DNA of 64,000 nt from Maricaulis virginensis (GTDB lineage: Bacteria > Pseudomonadota > Alphaproteobacteria > Caulobacterales > Maricaulaceae), in NCBI RefSeq assembly GCF_027922185.1, contig NZ_BSFE01000001.1:372001-436000 (forward strand), read 5' to 3'. Shown here piece by piece: positions 35,985 to 44,700 of the stretch; positions within the stretch are counted from its first letter, which is position 1, and each line of letters begins with the position of its first letter. The notes beneath the pieces were generated by a model. It saw nothing but the letters and a program-made list of their open reading frames with translations, ran no database searches and was not told the origin of the DNA. The translations under genes and the position numbers were made by a program.

Positions 35985-37243
35985 TGCATCCGGTGAGGGG
36001 GTTGGCGGTCTGGTGGGAAGGCGTTCAAGTCGGCGTGCTTTCGACTGACAGCAGCGGCGATACACAGTTCCAGTATCTCGATACGTGGCTTTTCCGCGAC
36101 GGCGCTTTGCCGATCTCGCACTCCCTGCCGCTTCGCGAGGCACCTTTTACGCAGCGCGAATCCCGGCCCTTCTTCGACGGGCTACTGCCTGAAGAGGGCC
36201 AGCGCGACGCCGTTGCGGCTGCACTTGGAGTGTCGAAAGGCAATCACTTCAAGCTGCTCGAAGAACTCGGCGGCGAGGTGGCGGGCGCCCTCACACTCTG
36301 GCCGGTCGGAGAGCCACCGCCAGACGGCACATCACCCGGAAAGATGCAGCGCCTGAGCGAAGGCGAGCTGGCCCGCATCATTGAGCGTCTGCCCGTGCGG
36401 CCTCTGCTCGCCGGTGAGGGCGAGCTGCGCCTCTCCCTGGCGGGCGCGCAATCCAAGCTTCCCGTCATCAAGGACGAGGAGGGTATCGGCTTGCCTGCCC
36501 CCGGAGCGCCGACGACACATATCCTGAAGCCTCCCATCCATCGCTTTGACCATACGACTGAAAACGAGGCTTTCATCATGCGCCTGGCCGCCGAGACCGG
36601 TCTCGATGTCGCGCCGGTCGAGATCGGATGGGCCGAAGGGTATTGTTTCCTTCTGGTCGAGCGGTACGATCGCGAGCGGGCGCCGGATGGATGCTTGCGG
36701 CGGGTTCACCAGGAGGATTTCTGCCAGGCCCTGGGGTGTTTTCCGGAGCGCAAATATGCTGCGGAAGGCGGGCCGGTCTTCCGCGATTGCTTCCAGCTAC
36801 TCCGAGCGACCTCTACGCGTCCGGCCCGGGAACTGCTGAAGCTGCTCGATGCGGCCATTTTCAATCTCATTGTCGGAAACGCCGACGCGCACAGCAAGAA
36901 TTTCAGCCTTCTCTATCGGGCGGGCGAAACCGTGATGGCGCCGCTCTATGACCTTCTTTCGACCGTGGCCTATCCCGACCTTGCGCCGGGGCTGGCGATG
37001 AAGATCGCCAAGCGGACGACGCTTGAGGAAATCCGGCCGGCAGACTGGAAGGTCTTTGCAGAGGAAACCGGCATGTCCGAGCCCTACATCCGCCGACGTG
37101 TCCTCGCCCTGTCGGAGAGCGTAATGGGCATGGCGGAGGTCGTGGTGAAGCAATTTGACGTGCCGCGCGATTCCCGCCTGGCGATGGGCAGGTTTGCAGA
37201 CCTTGTCCGAGGACGAGCGGAAAGCCTGATCGAGAGAGCGTAG
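35984..37243 (+). CDS. hipA: HipA-family serine/threonine kinase toxin
   Basis: A 419-residue toxin kinase; E. coli HipA phosphorylates GltX and causes persistence. N-terminal HipA_N (about 5-105: 'PFFDGLLPEEGQRDAVA'). Kinase domain: Gly-rich loop 'SLAGAQSKLPV', ATP lysine in 'THILKPP', catalytic 'NLIVGNADAHSKNFSLL' and metal-binding Asp in 'MAPLYDLLST'. All catalytic residues appear intact. Coupled to hipB by TGATG. An in-frame TTG one codon earlier exists. Confidence 0.94.
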   Translation: MHPVRGLAVWWEGVQVGVLSTDSSGDTQFQYLDTWLFRDGALPISHSLPLREAPFTQRESRPFFDGLLPEEGQRDAVAAALGVSKGNHFKLLEELGGEVAGALTLWPVGEPPPDGTSPGKMQRLSEGELARIIERLPVRPLLAGEGELRLSLAGAQSKLPVIKDEEGIGLPAPGAPTTHILKPPIHRFDHTTENEAFIMRLAAETGLDVAPVEIGWAEGYCFLLVERYDRERAPDGCLRRVHQEDFCQALGCFPERKYAAEGGPVFRDCFQLLRATSTRPARELLKLLDAAIFNLIVGNADAHSKNFSLLYRAGETVMAPLYDLLSTVAYPDLAPGLAMKIAKRTTLEEIRPADWKVFAEETGMSEPYIRRRVLALSESVMGMAEVVVKQFDVPRDSRLAMGRFADLVRGRAESLIERA

Positions 37244-37425
37244 GTGAGCCGGGGTTCGCAGCGCTTTACGGGCGGATCGATATTTTTAAAAGGGATTGAT
37301 TTTCTGGTGCGGGTGGTCGGACCAGCCTCAAACCCCGCAGCCCTGAGCGCGTTCCATGTGAGCATCGACCCCGACACTGACTGCGGCGACAGGCTCGGGT
37401 CGAGCGGAGCGGGAACAAAGGAAAA

Positions 37426-37470
37426 TGGTGCCGGCTGAGGGACTCGAACCCCCGACCCCCTGATTACAAA
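37426..37470. repeat. attL: 45-bp copy of the tRNA-Thr 3' end
   Basis: Forty-five bases identical to 47166-47210, the 3' part of tRNA-Thr through the anticodon loop. The sequence diverges immediately after 'TGATTACAAA', so this is a displaced tRNA fragment, not a functional tRNA. It marks the left boundary of the integrated element. The 393-base gap (37244-37636) otherwise contains only integrase control sequences. Confidence 0.93.
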
Positions 37471-37592
37471 ATCTTTTCGGCTTGTTTCCCGCGTTGGCTC
37501 TCAAGCGCGCTATGACGCCATTTAGTCAACAAAATCAGGAATATCAATTGACTTGAACGACTCTGGTTGTCACCGTCCATACTCGGTGAAGC

Positions 37593-37621
37593 GCTTCCAA
37601 ATGCTTCCAATGTGCTTCCAA
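37593..37621 (+). repeat. Three GCTTCCAA repeats, left arm sites
   Basis: GCTTCCAA at 37593-37600, 37603-37610 and 37614-37621, spaced 10 and 11 bases, on one DNA face, immediately before the integrase start. The same octamer recurs at the right end of the element; likely integrase arm-type or excisionase sites. Confidence 0.65.
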
Positions 37622-37636
37622 ATCCGGTGACGCCCC

Positions 37637-38845
37637 ATGCCAAAGATCACAAAACGTTCCGTCGATGTTCTCGCGCCGAAGGCGTCGGACTATTTTCACT
37701 GGGATACCCAAATGCCTGGTTTCGGCGTGCGTGTGTCGCCGAAGGGGCGAAAGACCTACACAGTGCAGTATCGAAAGGGCGGCCGAACCAGGCGGGTGAG
37801 CCTGGGCGTTCACGGCGCGATCACGCCGGATGAGGCGCGCGGCCTCGCGCAACAAACCCTCGCCCAAGTCGCCCAGGGCAAGGACCCGGCGGGCGAGCGC
37901 GAGCGGGATCGCCGGGCGCCGAATGTCAATGCTCTGTGCGACCGGTTTCTTAAAGAGCACGCGGCGTCCCGGTGTAAGGCCACGACGCAGCGTGATTACG
38001 GTACCGCCTGTGCCAAGTATGTTCGGCCCCATCTAGGTGCCATGAAGGTCCAGGACGTGACCCGCACCGACATTGCGCGGCTCCACCACAAACTTCGCGA
38101 GAAGCCCTATCAAGCGAACCGGGTGCTCGCGGTGATCTCAAAAATGTTTAATCTGGCTGAAGTCTGGGGGCTTCGCCCGGACGGCTCCAACCCAGCGCGC
38201 CATGTACAAAAATTCGCTGAAAAGAAACGCGAGCGTTTTCTCTCGCCGGACGAGCTGAAAACCCTATGGGTCACTCTGGACCGGATGGTGGAGACCGGCG
38301 ATGTGACCATTCACGTCGCCGGAGCCTTCAAGCTCCTCCTGCTGACCGGCTGTCGCCTATCGGAAATCCAGACCCTCCAATGGTCCTATGTGCGCGGCAA
38401 CACGATCTGGCTGCCCGATGCGAAGACCGGACCCCGCCGGGTTATGCTGAGCAAGTCCGCGAGCGAAGTTCTCGCCGATCTGCCATGTGTTGACGAAAAC
38501 CCGTTCGTGGTTGTCGGCACGGTCGAGGGCCAACACGCCATCAACCTGCAAAAACCCTGGCGCCGCATTCGTAAGGAAGCGGGCCTGGACGATGTGCGCA
38601 TCCACGATCTTCGCCACACCTACGCTTCGCTTGCCGCCATGGCCGGGCATTCCCTGCACATGATTGGGAATTTGCTAGGCCACACCCAGGCGCAGACCAC
38701 GGCGCGGTATGCCCACCTGGCCGACGCGGTGACGCGGAATGCGGCGGATGATGTGGATGGATTGATCAGCGGGTTTGTGACTGAAGGCAATGCATTGGCC
38801 GCGGCGGCCGAAGCAGTCACTCCCAAACTGCGAGTTGTCGAATAA
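37637..38845 (+). CDS. int: Tyrosine-type site-specific integrase
   Basis: A 402-residue P4-like integrase: N-terminal DUF4102-type arm-binding domain (1-90), SAM-like core-binding domain (100-190) and catalytic domain (205-380). Catalytic residues: Arg in 'LLTGCRLSEIQ', His/Arg in 'IHDLRHTYAS', His in 'LLGHTQAQTT' and Tyr in 'ARYAHLAD'. All are present, so it is probably active. It integrates the element at tRNA-Thr. It lies next to attL and reads inward. Confidence 0.95.
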   Translation: MPKITKRSVDVLAPKASDYFHWDTQMPGFGVRVSPKGRKTYTVQYRKGGRTRRVSLGVHGAITPDEARGLAQQTLAQVAQGKDPAGERERDRRAPNVNALCDRFLKEHAASRCKATTQRDYGTACAKYVRPHLGAMKVQDVTRTDIARLHHKLREKPYQANRVLAVISKMFNLAEVWGLRPDGSNPARHVQKFAEKKRERFLSPDELKTLWVTLDRMVETGDVTIHVAGAFKLLLLTGCRLSEIQTLQWSYVRGNTIWLPDAKTGPRRVMLSKSASEVLADLPCVDENPFVVVGTVEGQHAINLQKPWRRIRKEAGLDDVRIHDLRHTYASLAAMAGHSLHMIGNLLGHTQAQTTARYAHLADAVTRNAADDVDGLISGFVTEGNALAAAAEAVTPKLRVVE

Positions 38846-38850
38846 TCCTG

Positions 38851-39567
38851 ATGCCCATAATTCTCTCCCAATGCGTCTATGGTCCGCCGCATATCGAGCC
38901 CGACTGCAAGATCTCATGTGAAGATCTTGAGGCCCTTCATGAACGGGTCGGGGTCTCGACAACGGAAGACCTCTACGAGTTTCTCCAACTCGCGGCATTT
39001 GGTTATCGCCAAGCGAACGCCATTCTTCAGGAAACCACCCCATCTCAGCGAAAAAAGGAGATGGAGCGGGTGTCACGGGCAATCCGAAAACTGGCACTAC
39101 TGCTTGGAGACGAAGGACAGCCAGGCGCCGCATTCGTCCATATGCGCTTCAACGATCTTATGGGACGCGCCGTGGTCAAGCAGATGGGCGCTAGCGGACT
39201 AACGGAGTCTGCCTCGGCAGCTTCGCTAGCTGATGTGATGCGCGATTTGGCAGCTTGTGCAGATGCATTGGACGAGCGCGCGAAAAAGTATCGGTCGGGA
39301 AGGCTGGTCGACCAACATAACCCCGGCCTCAGTCAGCTTGTCGAAAACATCTTTCGCTTCTGGCTTAAGCTGCCGGACGATGAGCGCCACGGTGAGTTCA
39401 GCTACTACCAGAATATCAACACAGGTGAGCCGAATCTGGCGACGCGGCTTGTTCTGGCTTTGGTTGGTGCCATCGATCCAGATGTTAAACCGGGCGCTAT
39501 CAAGAAGCTGATGGGCCAGCTAACGCCGCAGCGCCGAACAGAAATCGCGGCTGAGGTCAACGTCTGA
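38851..39567 (+). CDS. Unknown protein in the integrated element
   Basis: A 238-residue soluble protein, mainly helical, that I do not recognise. Notable stretches are 'KKEMERVSRAIRKLALLL', 'ADALDERAKKYRSGRLVDQH' and 'LVENIFRFWLKLPDDERHG'. It starts 5 bases after the integrase stop, so it is likely cotranscribed. It could be a regulator of integration or a cargo gene; no evidence decides. Confidence 0.7.
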   Translation: MPIILSQCVYGPPHIEPDCKISCEDLEALHERVGVSTTEDLYEFLQLAAFGYRQANAILQETTPSQRKKEMERVSRAIRKLALLLGDEGQPGAAFVHMRFNDLMGRAVVKQMGASGLTESASAASLADVMRDLAACADALDERAKKYRSGRLVDQHNPGLSQLVENIFRFWLKLPDDERHGEFSYYQNINTGEPNLATRLVLALVGAIDPDVKPGAIKKLMGQLTPQRRTEIAAEVNV

Positions 39568-39681
39568 AATCCAAAATTTTTAGTTTGCGTTCCGGGGCGT
39601 GCCCGTTCGCACCGCTTTCGCCAGGTTGGGAGTCAAGACGGCCGCTCTTGGCCGCTTCCAGCCTGAAAGGAGGTGATTTCG

Positions 39682-39915
39682 TTGACCCAATCTACGTCGA
39701 GACAGCCGCAACTTGTTACGGAAAAGGACGCGGCGCGCATACTGTCCATCTCGGAGAGAACGCTCCGGAACTGGCGTACCCGTGGGGGTGGTCCCCGCTT
39801 CGTTCGGGTATCCGCTCGCTGCATCCGTTACCGGATTTCCGATATCGAGGACTGGGCGGCCGAGCGCACGCGCCGGAACACCTCTGACCTCGGACTGTCT
39901 CCATTTGAACTTTGA
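39682..39915 (+). CDS. AlpA/MerR-type HTH protein (excisionase-like)
   Basis: A 77-residue HTH_17-type DNA-binding protein: 'LVTEKDAARILSISERTLRN' then 'WRTRGGGPRFVRV' and 'RYRISDIEDWAAER'. Such proteins act as excisionases or activators in integrative elements. The start is TTG, supported by AAAGGAGGTGA (39667-39677), complementary to the 16S rRNA anti-SD; a GTG three codons upstream would lie inside the SD itself. Confidence 0.85.
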   Translation: MTQSTSRQPQLVTEKDAARILSISERTLRNWRTRGGGPRFVRVSARCIRYRISDIEDWAAERTRRNTSDLGLSPFEL

Positions 39916-39952
39916 GTTTTTGCCCCGGCGGGGCTGACCCCACCGCTGGGGA

Positions 39953-40034
39953 TTTTTGGAGAGCATGGCTCCCCGAAAAGGGGCCGGGACTTGTCCCGGC
40001 CCCGCTCGGGAGAAGTGCGCTCGCTCTCCAAAAA
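39953..40034. other. 82-base stem-loop, candidate replication or transfer origin
   Basis: TTTTTGGAGAGC (39953-39964) and GCTCTCCAAAAA (40023-40034) are perfect inverted repeats. They enclose GGGGCCGGGA/TCCCGGCCCC (39980-40003), an extremely stable inner hairpin. It lies in the 178-base noncoding gap about 480 bases before the Rep_trans-like gene. An origin for Rep is plausible; a transcription attenuator is the alternative. Confidence 0.5.
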
Positions 40035-40093
40035 CAAAAAGGGGTCTCAGCGCGAAGCGCGCACCTTCACCCACTCGAAACTTGGAGGACGCA

Positions 40094-40450
40094 ATGTCCA
40101 AAATTGGAAACTTAAAGCCGACCGGACCTGGCGATTTCTGGTCCGACCTACGGGGCGATATCCGCACGTTGAGCTTCAAAGCCAACATCCGGATCGCGGC
40201 TATCTCAGACCCATCCGCCAACCCGGACGCACCGACGCACCGCGTCTATGTTCGGGACGCTGAAGGCGAAATGATGGAGTTGGGCGGCGCCTGGAAACGC
40301 GACATCAATCGCGGCCCCAATGCGGGCGATCAATTCCTGTCCGTGACGCTGGACGATCCCAGCTTTCCCCATCCGCTCAACTTCGCCGTCTTCAAAGATG
40401 GCGACGTCGCATCGGCGACCTGGCGACGCCGCCAGGAACAGTCCGCGTGA
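40094..40450 (+). CDS. DUF736 protein
   Basis: A 118-residue DUF736 protein: 'KIGNLKPTGPGDFWSDL' and 'SPNPDAPTHRVY'-like core ('NPDAPTHRVYVRDAEG'), 'MELGGAWKRD', ending 'FLSVTLDDPSFPHPLNFAVF'. This family is confined largely to alphaproteobacterial plasmids and integrative elements, of unknown function. The ATG follows GGAGGACGCA. It is adjacent to the replication gene. Confidence 0.9.
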   Translation: MSKIGNLKPTGPGDFWSDLRGDIRTLSFKANIRIAAISDPSANPDAPTHRVYVRDAEGEMMELGGAWKRDINRGPNAGDQFLSVTLDDPSFPHPLNFAVFKDGDVASATWRRRQEQSA

Positions 40451-40512
40451 CACTCGAGGCCTGTGAGGGGGTCCATGTAACACCCCCTCACAGAAATACA
40501 TCGGGGCATCCA

Positions 40513-41649
40513 ATGACCGAACCACTTCTACTGCACAGCGGCTTCGACAACCTGGATATGGCCTACCGTGTGACGCTCCCCCAAAGCCTGCACACGAGCC
40601 TCTTAGCTGCCAAAGCGGAGGCGCTCGAAGCACGGCGCGCCATCCCGCTTACGTTCGGCGGCCAGACATTTCTTGTGAACGGGCACGGCGGCACAGGTGG
40701 CTATGCCTTTTCAGTCGATACCGGCATAATGGGCGCGAACTGGTGGTTTAAAGAACCAGGTACACGCGATCCATGGGGCGCGCGTGTTTCCTCTCGCGCC
40801 CTTCCTTTGGCAATTAAAGGCATTGAGGCGGTTAAGGCCGATCTGGATCGTTTCCTAATCGCTTTAGGAATGACCTTTAGCGAAATAGATCGTCGCCTTT
40901 CGCGAATTGATTACGCATTGGATTTCCTATTGCCGGAATTCTCAATCGATCCCTCACAATTCGTTTGTCATTCGCAAAAAAAGAAATCGATCAATGGGGA
41001 ATACGCGGCGAATTATTGCGGCGACCGCGTTAGCTACATCCGAATTGGAACGGCGGCGAATTCCGAGGTGGTAGTTTACGACAAAAGACGTGAAGTTATC
41101 GACACAAAGAAACGCTATTGGTGGGACCTTTGGAAGGAAAAGGCCGACAAAGCGGAGACCGTCCTTTCGAAAAATTCTCCAATCTGGCGATTCGAATTCC
41201 GCGCCGGGAAAAACTTTCTGGAAAAAACGTATCGTCGAAAAACTTGGGAGGCTTTCGCGTCCGCTCCCAACATGGCTTTTCAAAAGATCGCCGCCCAAAC
41301 TCGGCTTACGGTGCCCCAGCCGGATATCAACCGCGCTCGGTGGCCGTCAGCGGTGATTTGGCAAACATGCCAGACGCGACTCGCTGCCATCGAGTTGGCG
41401 TACACCTCCAACGTGGACGTCGAGGCCATTAAGCAAGCTCTGTGGTCAGAATACCTTTGCACCATTGGCAGCCAGACCACCGGCCTGATCCTCTCTCAAA
41501 TGTGCGCCTTTGGCCTGGGGGAGGACGACATTCCTGCGATGCTGGAGCAAATCGGCTTTGATTTGAAGGACGCTTTAAATCGGTGCGGAGACTCGCCGGC
41601 CGAGATTTTCCGAAAAAGACGATGCGCCACTCGAGCGAAGTATGGCTAA
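40513..41649 (+). CDS. Rep_trans-like replication initiation protein
   Basis: A 378-residue protein with the order of motifs of rolling-circle Rep_trans initiators: 'SRIDYALDFLLPEF', 'SYIRIGTAANSEVVVYDKRR' and 'IWRFEFRAGKNFLEKTY'. The nicking tyrosine is probably in 'VVVYDKRREV' or a neighbouring Tyr. It would nick an origin on the excised circle. The first part of the frame is open from a GTG at 40447 overlapping the DUF736 stop; I preferred the ATG because the conserved start 'LLLHSGFDNL' follows it. Family moderately sure. Confidence 0.72.
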   Translation: MTEPLLLHSGFDNLDMAYRVTLPQSLHTSLLAAKAEALEARRAIPLTFGGQTFLVNGHGGTGGYAFSVDTGIMGANWWFKEPGTRDPWGARVSSRALPLAIKGIEAVKADLDRFLIALGMTFSEIDRRLSRIDYALDFLLPEFSIDPSQFVCHSQKKKSINGEYAANYCGDRVSYIRIGTAANSEVVVYDKRREVIDTKKRYWWDLWKEKADKAETVLSKNSPIWRFEFRAGKNFLEKTYRRKTWEAFASAPNMAFQKIAAQTRLTVPQPDINRARWPSAVIWQTCQTRLAAIELAYTSNVDVEAIKQALWSEYLCTIGSQTTGLILSQMCAFGLGEDDIPAMLEQIGFDLKDALNRCGDSPAEIFRKRRCATRAKYG

Positions 41650-41776
41650 AGGATTCCGATTGCGGACATTGGGCATGGTATTGGAGGCAACCTCAATCCC
41701 TCTGGGCCGGTCGCTTGCGCAGGACGAAAGGGCACACGCAGCTGGATAGCTCTCGGGAAATCTGCAAACTGCGCGC

Positions 41777-44700
41777 ATGAACGAGTCTCCTCTCCGTCGT
41801 CGGCTCTGGTATGTGGATCTTCGCGACCGACCAGTCGTCGATCAAGATATTCTGACAACCGAGAGCCGGTCGCTTGTTGTCCTCGGCGAAGCAGGAATGG
41901 GTAAATCTACCCTCTTGTTGCAGCTCAAGGATGTTGAAGGCTACGCGCTGTGCACTGCGCGCAAGCTGCTCATTACCCCTGACCCAAAGTCATTGCTGGG
42001 CAGCGCCACCACTTTGGTCATCGACGCGCTCGATGAAGTCCCAGCTCAGCGTGAAGGCGATGCGGTCGACTCGGTGCTGCGACGCCTCGCTGAACTTGGT
42101 CTACCTCGGTTTATCCTATCTTGCCGAGTCTCAGACTGGCGCAGCGCGACCGCGATCCAAGGAATTGCCGACATCTATGATTCCGCGCCGCTAGAACTGC
42201 ATCTCGATCCGCTGAATCGAGCTGATGCCATTGAGTACCTGTCGCATTCGATTGGCAACGAAGAGGCCGAAAGAGCGATCCAGCACTTCGAAGAGCGGGG
42301 GCTGAGCGGGCTATGGCGCAATCCGCAGACATTGGAACTCGTCTCAAAAGTCGCAGAGCGAGGCCAGCTCCCCGACTCTAAGGGGCAGCTTTTTTCAGAC
42401 GCAACCAAACTGTTGCGCATCGAACATCGCAAAGAAAAATCCGTCACCCCCTTGGCGAATTTGCCTGAGAAGGAAGTGCTAGACGCCGCCGGTGCCGGTT
42501 TCGCGACCCTGATCGTCGCTGGTAAGGAGGCTCTTTCTCGAGAGACCCCGCCTTCTGACGTTGACACCGCACTTGCCGAAGCTTCTGCGTTGCCAGCCGC
42601 GGCGCGGTTGAACGACGTATTGGATTCCCGTCTATTCGAAGCGCGTTCGCCTGATCGGTTCACATATGCGCATCGTGCACTTGGTGAATTCCTTGGCGCA
42701 CGTTGGCTGGCCGAGCAGGCAGACACGCCGCGTAAGCAACGACGCATCCTCGAATTGCTAAACAGCCCTTCTTTGGTGCCAGCTAGTTTGCGCGGGATTC
42801 ACGCTTGGCTTGCCTGGCACTCGCCAGCTCTAGCCGACAAGATCATCGCATCGGATCCGATGGGTGTCATCGAATATGGCGATGCGGACACGCTCACCGC
42901 ACAGCAAGGTCGCGCGCTGCTTAATGCGCTGTTTGAACTCTCGAATGAGAATCCGCGATTCCGGGGGTGGTCGGAGTACCGAGTAAGAGGTCTTGCTCAA
43001 GCGGGCATGCTCGCAGAGGTTCGGGACGTCGTGCGAGATGCGAGTGTCGAGTTCGGCCTTCGCCTGCTTGTCCTTCAGGCTCTAGAAGGATCCGACCTTA
43101 CTCCGCTGTTGCATGCTGAACTGCTTGCCTTGCTACTCGACAAAGACGCGATCTTTGCGCTCAGGAGCGAGGCCGGAGACAGGCTGATTGAGGTGACAGG
43201 CGCGACCGACTGGCCTGAGATCGTCCGCAATCTCGTAGACGAAGCGGGGGAAAGCAGCGCTCGTCTGGCTAGCGAGCTGATGCACAAACTCGGCTACGCG
43301 CAATTCGACGATGCACTCGTCCTTGATATGATCCGGTCCAATTTGGTGCGGGTAGAGCATACAGTTGGCGTCTATTTCAGCCTTCAGCACAAGTTCCCCC
43401 AAGACCGACTAGAAACGCTGCTTGATGGCCTCCCGGCGCTTAGGGATTCATTGGGTGATAGTCTTGAGCCTCGGATCAACGACGCGGTCGCCGACCTAGC
43501 GTTCGCGCTTATAGCGAGGCGGTTGGATGGCTCCCCCCCTCGCGCCGACCAGCTCTGGTCGTGGCTCTGTCCGTTCGACTTCAGCCGCGGCGTGGAGCGC
43601 GAGTCGCGCAAAGCGATCTCCACGGCGTTGGCGGCGGACAAGGAACTTCGCCAATCGGTTCAACGACATGTGCTTTTAGAGCTCCAAAACGACATGAATG
43701 TCTGGCAGCGCACTCTCCGAATGCGCGAGGCTGCACCTGGCCTTAGTCCGAATGAGGACGATTTGCTCTGGCTCCTCAACCAAATCGAGGACAGCGATCC
43801 GCGCTGGCGGGAACTTGTTGATCTATCGAGGCATGGTCCCGAAGAGGGGGCGAAGGTCAGGTCAGCGGCAGAACGGTTTGCGACTAACGACGAGGCTAGG
43901 AACTGGCTTGCCGAGCTTGCCAGGCCACGCGTCCCCGAATGGCAAATAAAACAGGAGCGCCAGGAGCGTGAGCGTGCCTCTAGGAAGGCCGCGGATTGGG
44001 AACGACACAGAACAGAATTCGGAGCCAGTATCGATGGCCTGCGGGCTGGTGAGTATCGGCTGATTGCAAATCCCGCGAAGGCCTATCTCGGTCTTTTTGG
44101 AGACATGCGAGATGAGTCCAAGGACGGTCCGGAGCGCATCGAGGCATGGCTTGGGGCCGAGCTGAAGAATGCCGCCTTGGAAGGATTCGAGGCATTTCTC
44201 AAACGTCAGCCGCTAAAGCCTACGGCCACTGATATATCTACGAGTTATGCCGAAGGTCGACATTGGGAAGCTGCGTTTGTCATCGTCGCCGCTCTTGCCG
44301 AGCGCGTACGTGTCGAGAGGGGCTTCGACGATCTAGCGGATGACTGTGTGATGGCGGGATACGTCGAACTCTACCTGAACTCGATCCGCGACCGTGCCGA
44401 GATTGACGCCCTTCATTCGCTGCTTGCGAAAGAGTTGCGAAGACGGGAGAAATGGGAAGCCACACTCCGGCTTCTCTTTGAACCGCAGCTCGTTGCCGGT
44501 CGTCGGCATGTATCCGGATTATATAGCTTTCTTGGAAGTGAAGAAGACGGGGCATTGGTGGATAAGCTATGCGCCGAGTGGTTGCCGAAATTTCCCCAGA
44601 TGTCTGATGAAGCCGAAAGGGAAATCGTCGATCGGATGCTGTCGAGCTCGGTCGGTTCGAGGACGCTTCGTGCGCTTCTACCTAAACGTCTCGTCGAAAG

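Noticed and set aside
37426..37470. A second tRNA-Thr
   Set aside because: Only the 3' 45 bases exist; the 5' half is missing, so it is an attachment-site remnant.
37593..37621. Short regular repeats as a CRISPR array
   Set aside because: Eight-base repeats with 2-3-base gaps; these are binding-site arrays. No CRISPR array or cas gene was seen anywhere in the window.
41583..41780. A 65-residue open frame ending ATGA-coupled to the STAND gene
   Set aside because: It begins within the Rep gene in another frame and has no SD or recognisable sequence. It may be translated as a leader, but I cannot support it.
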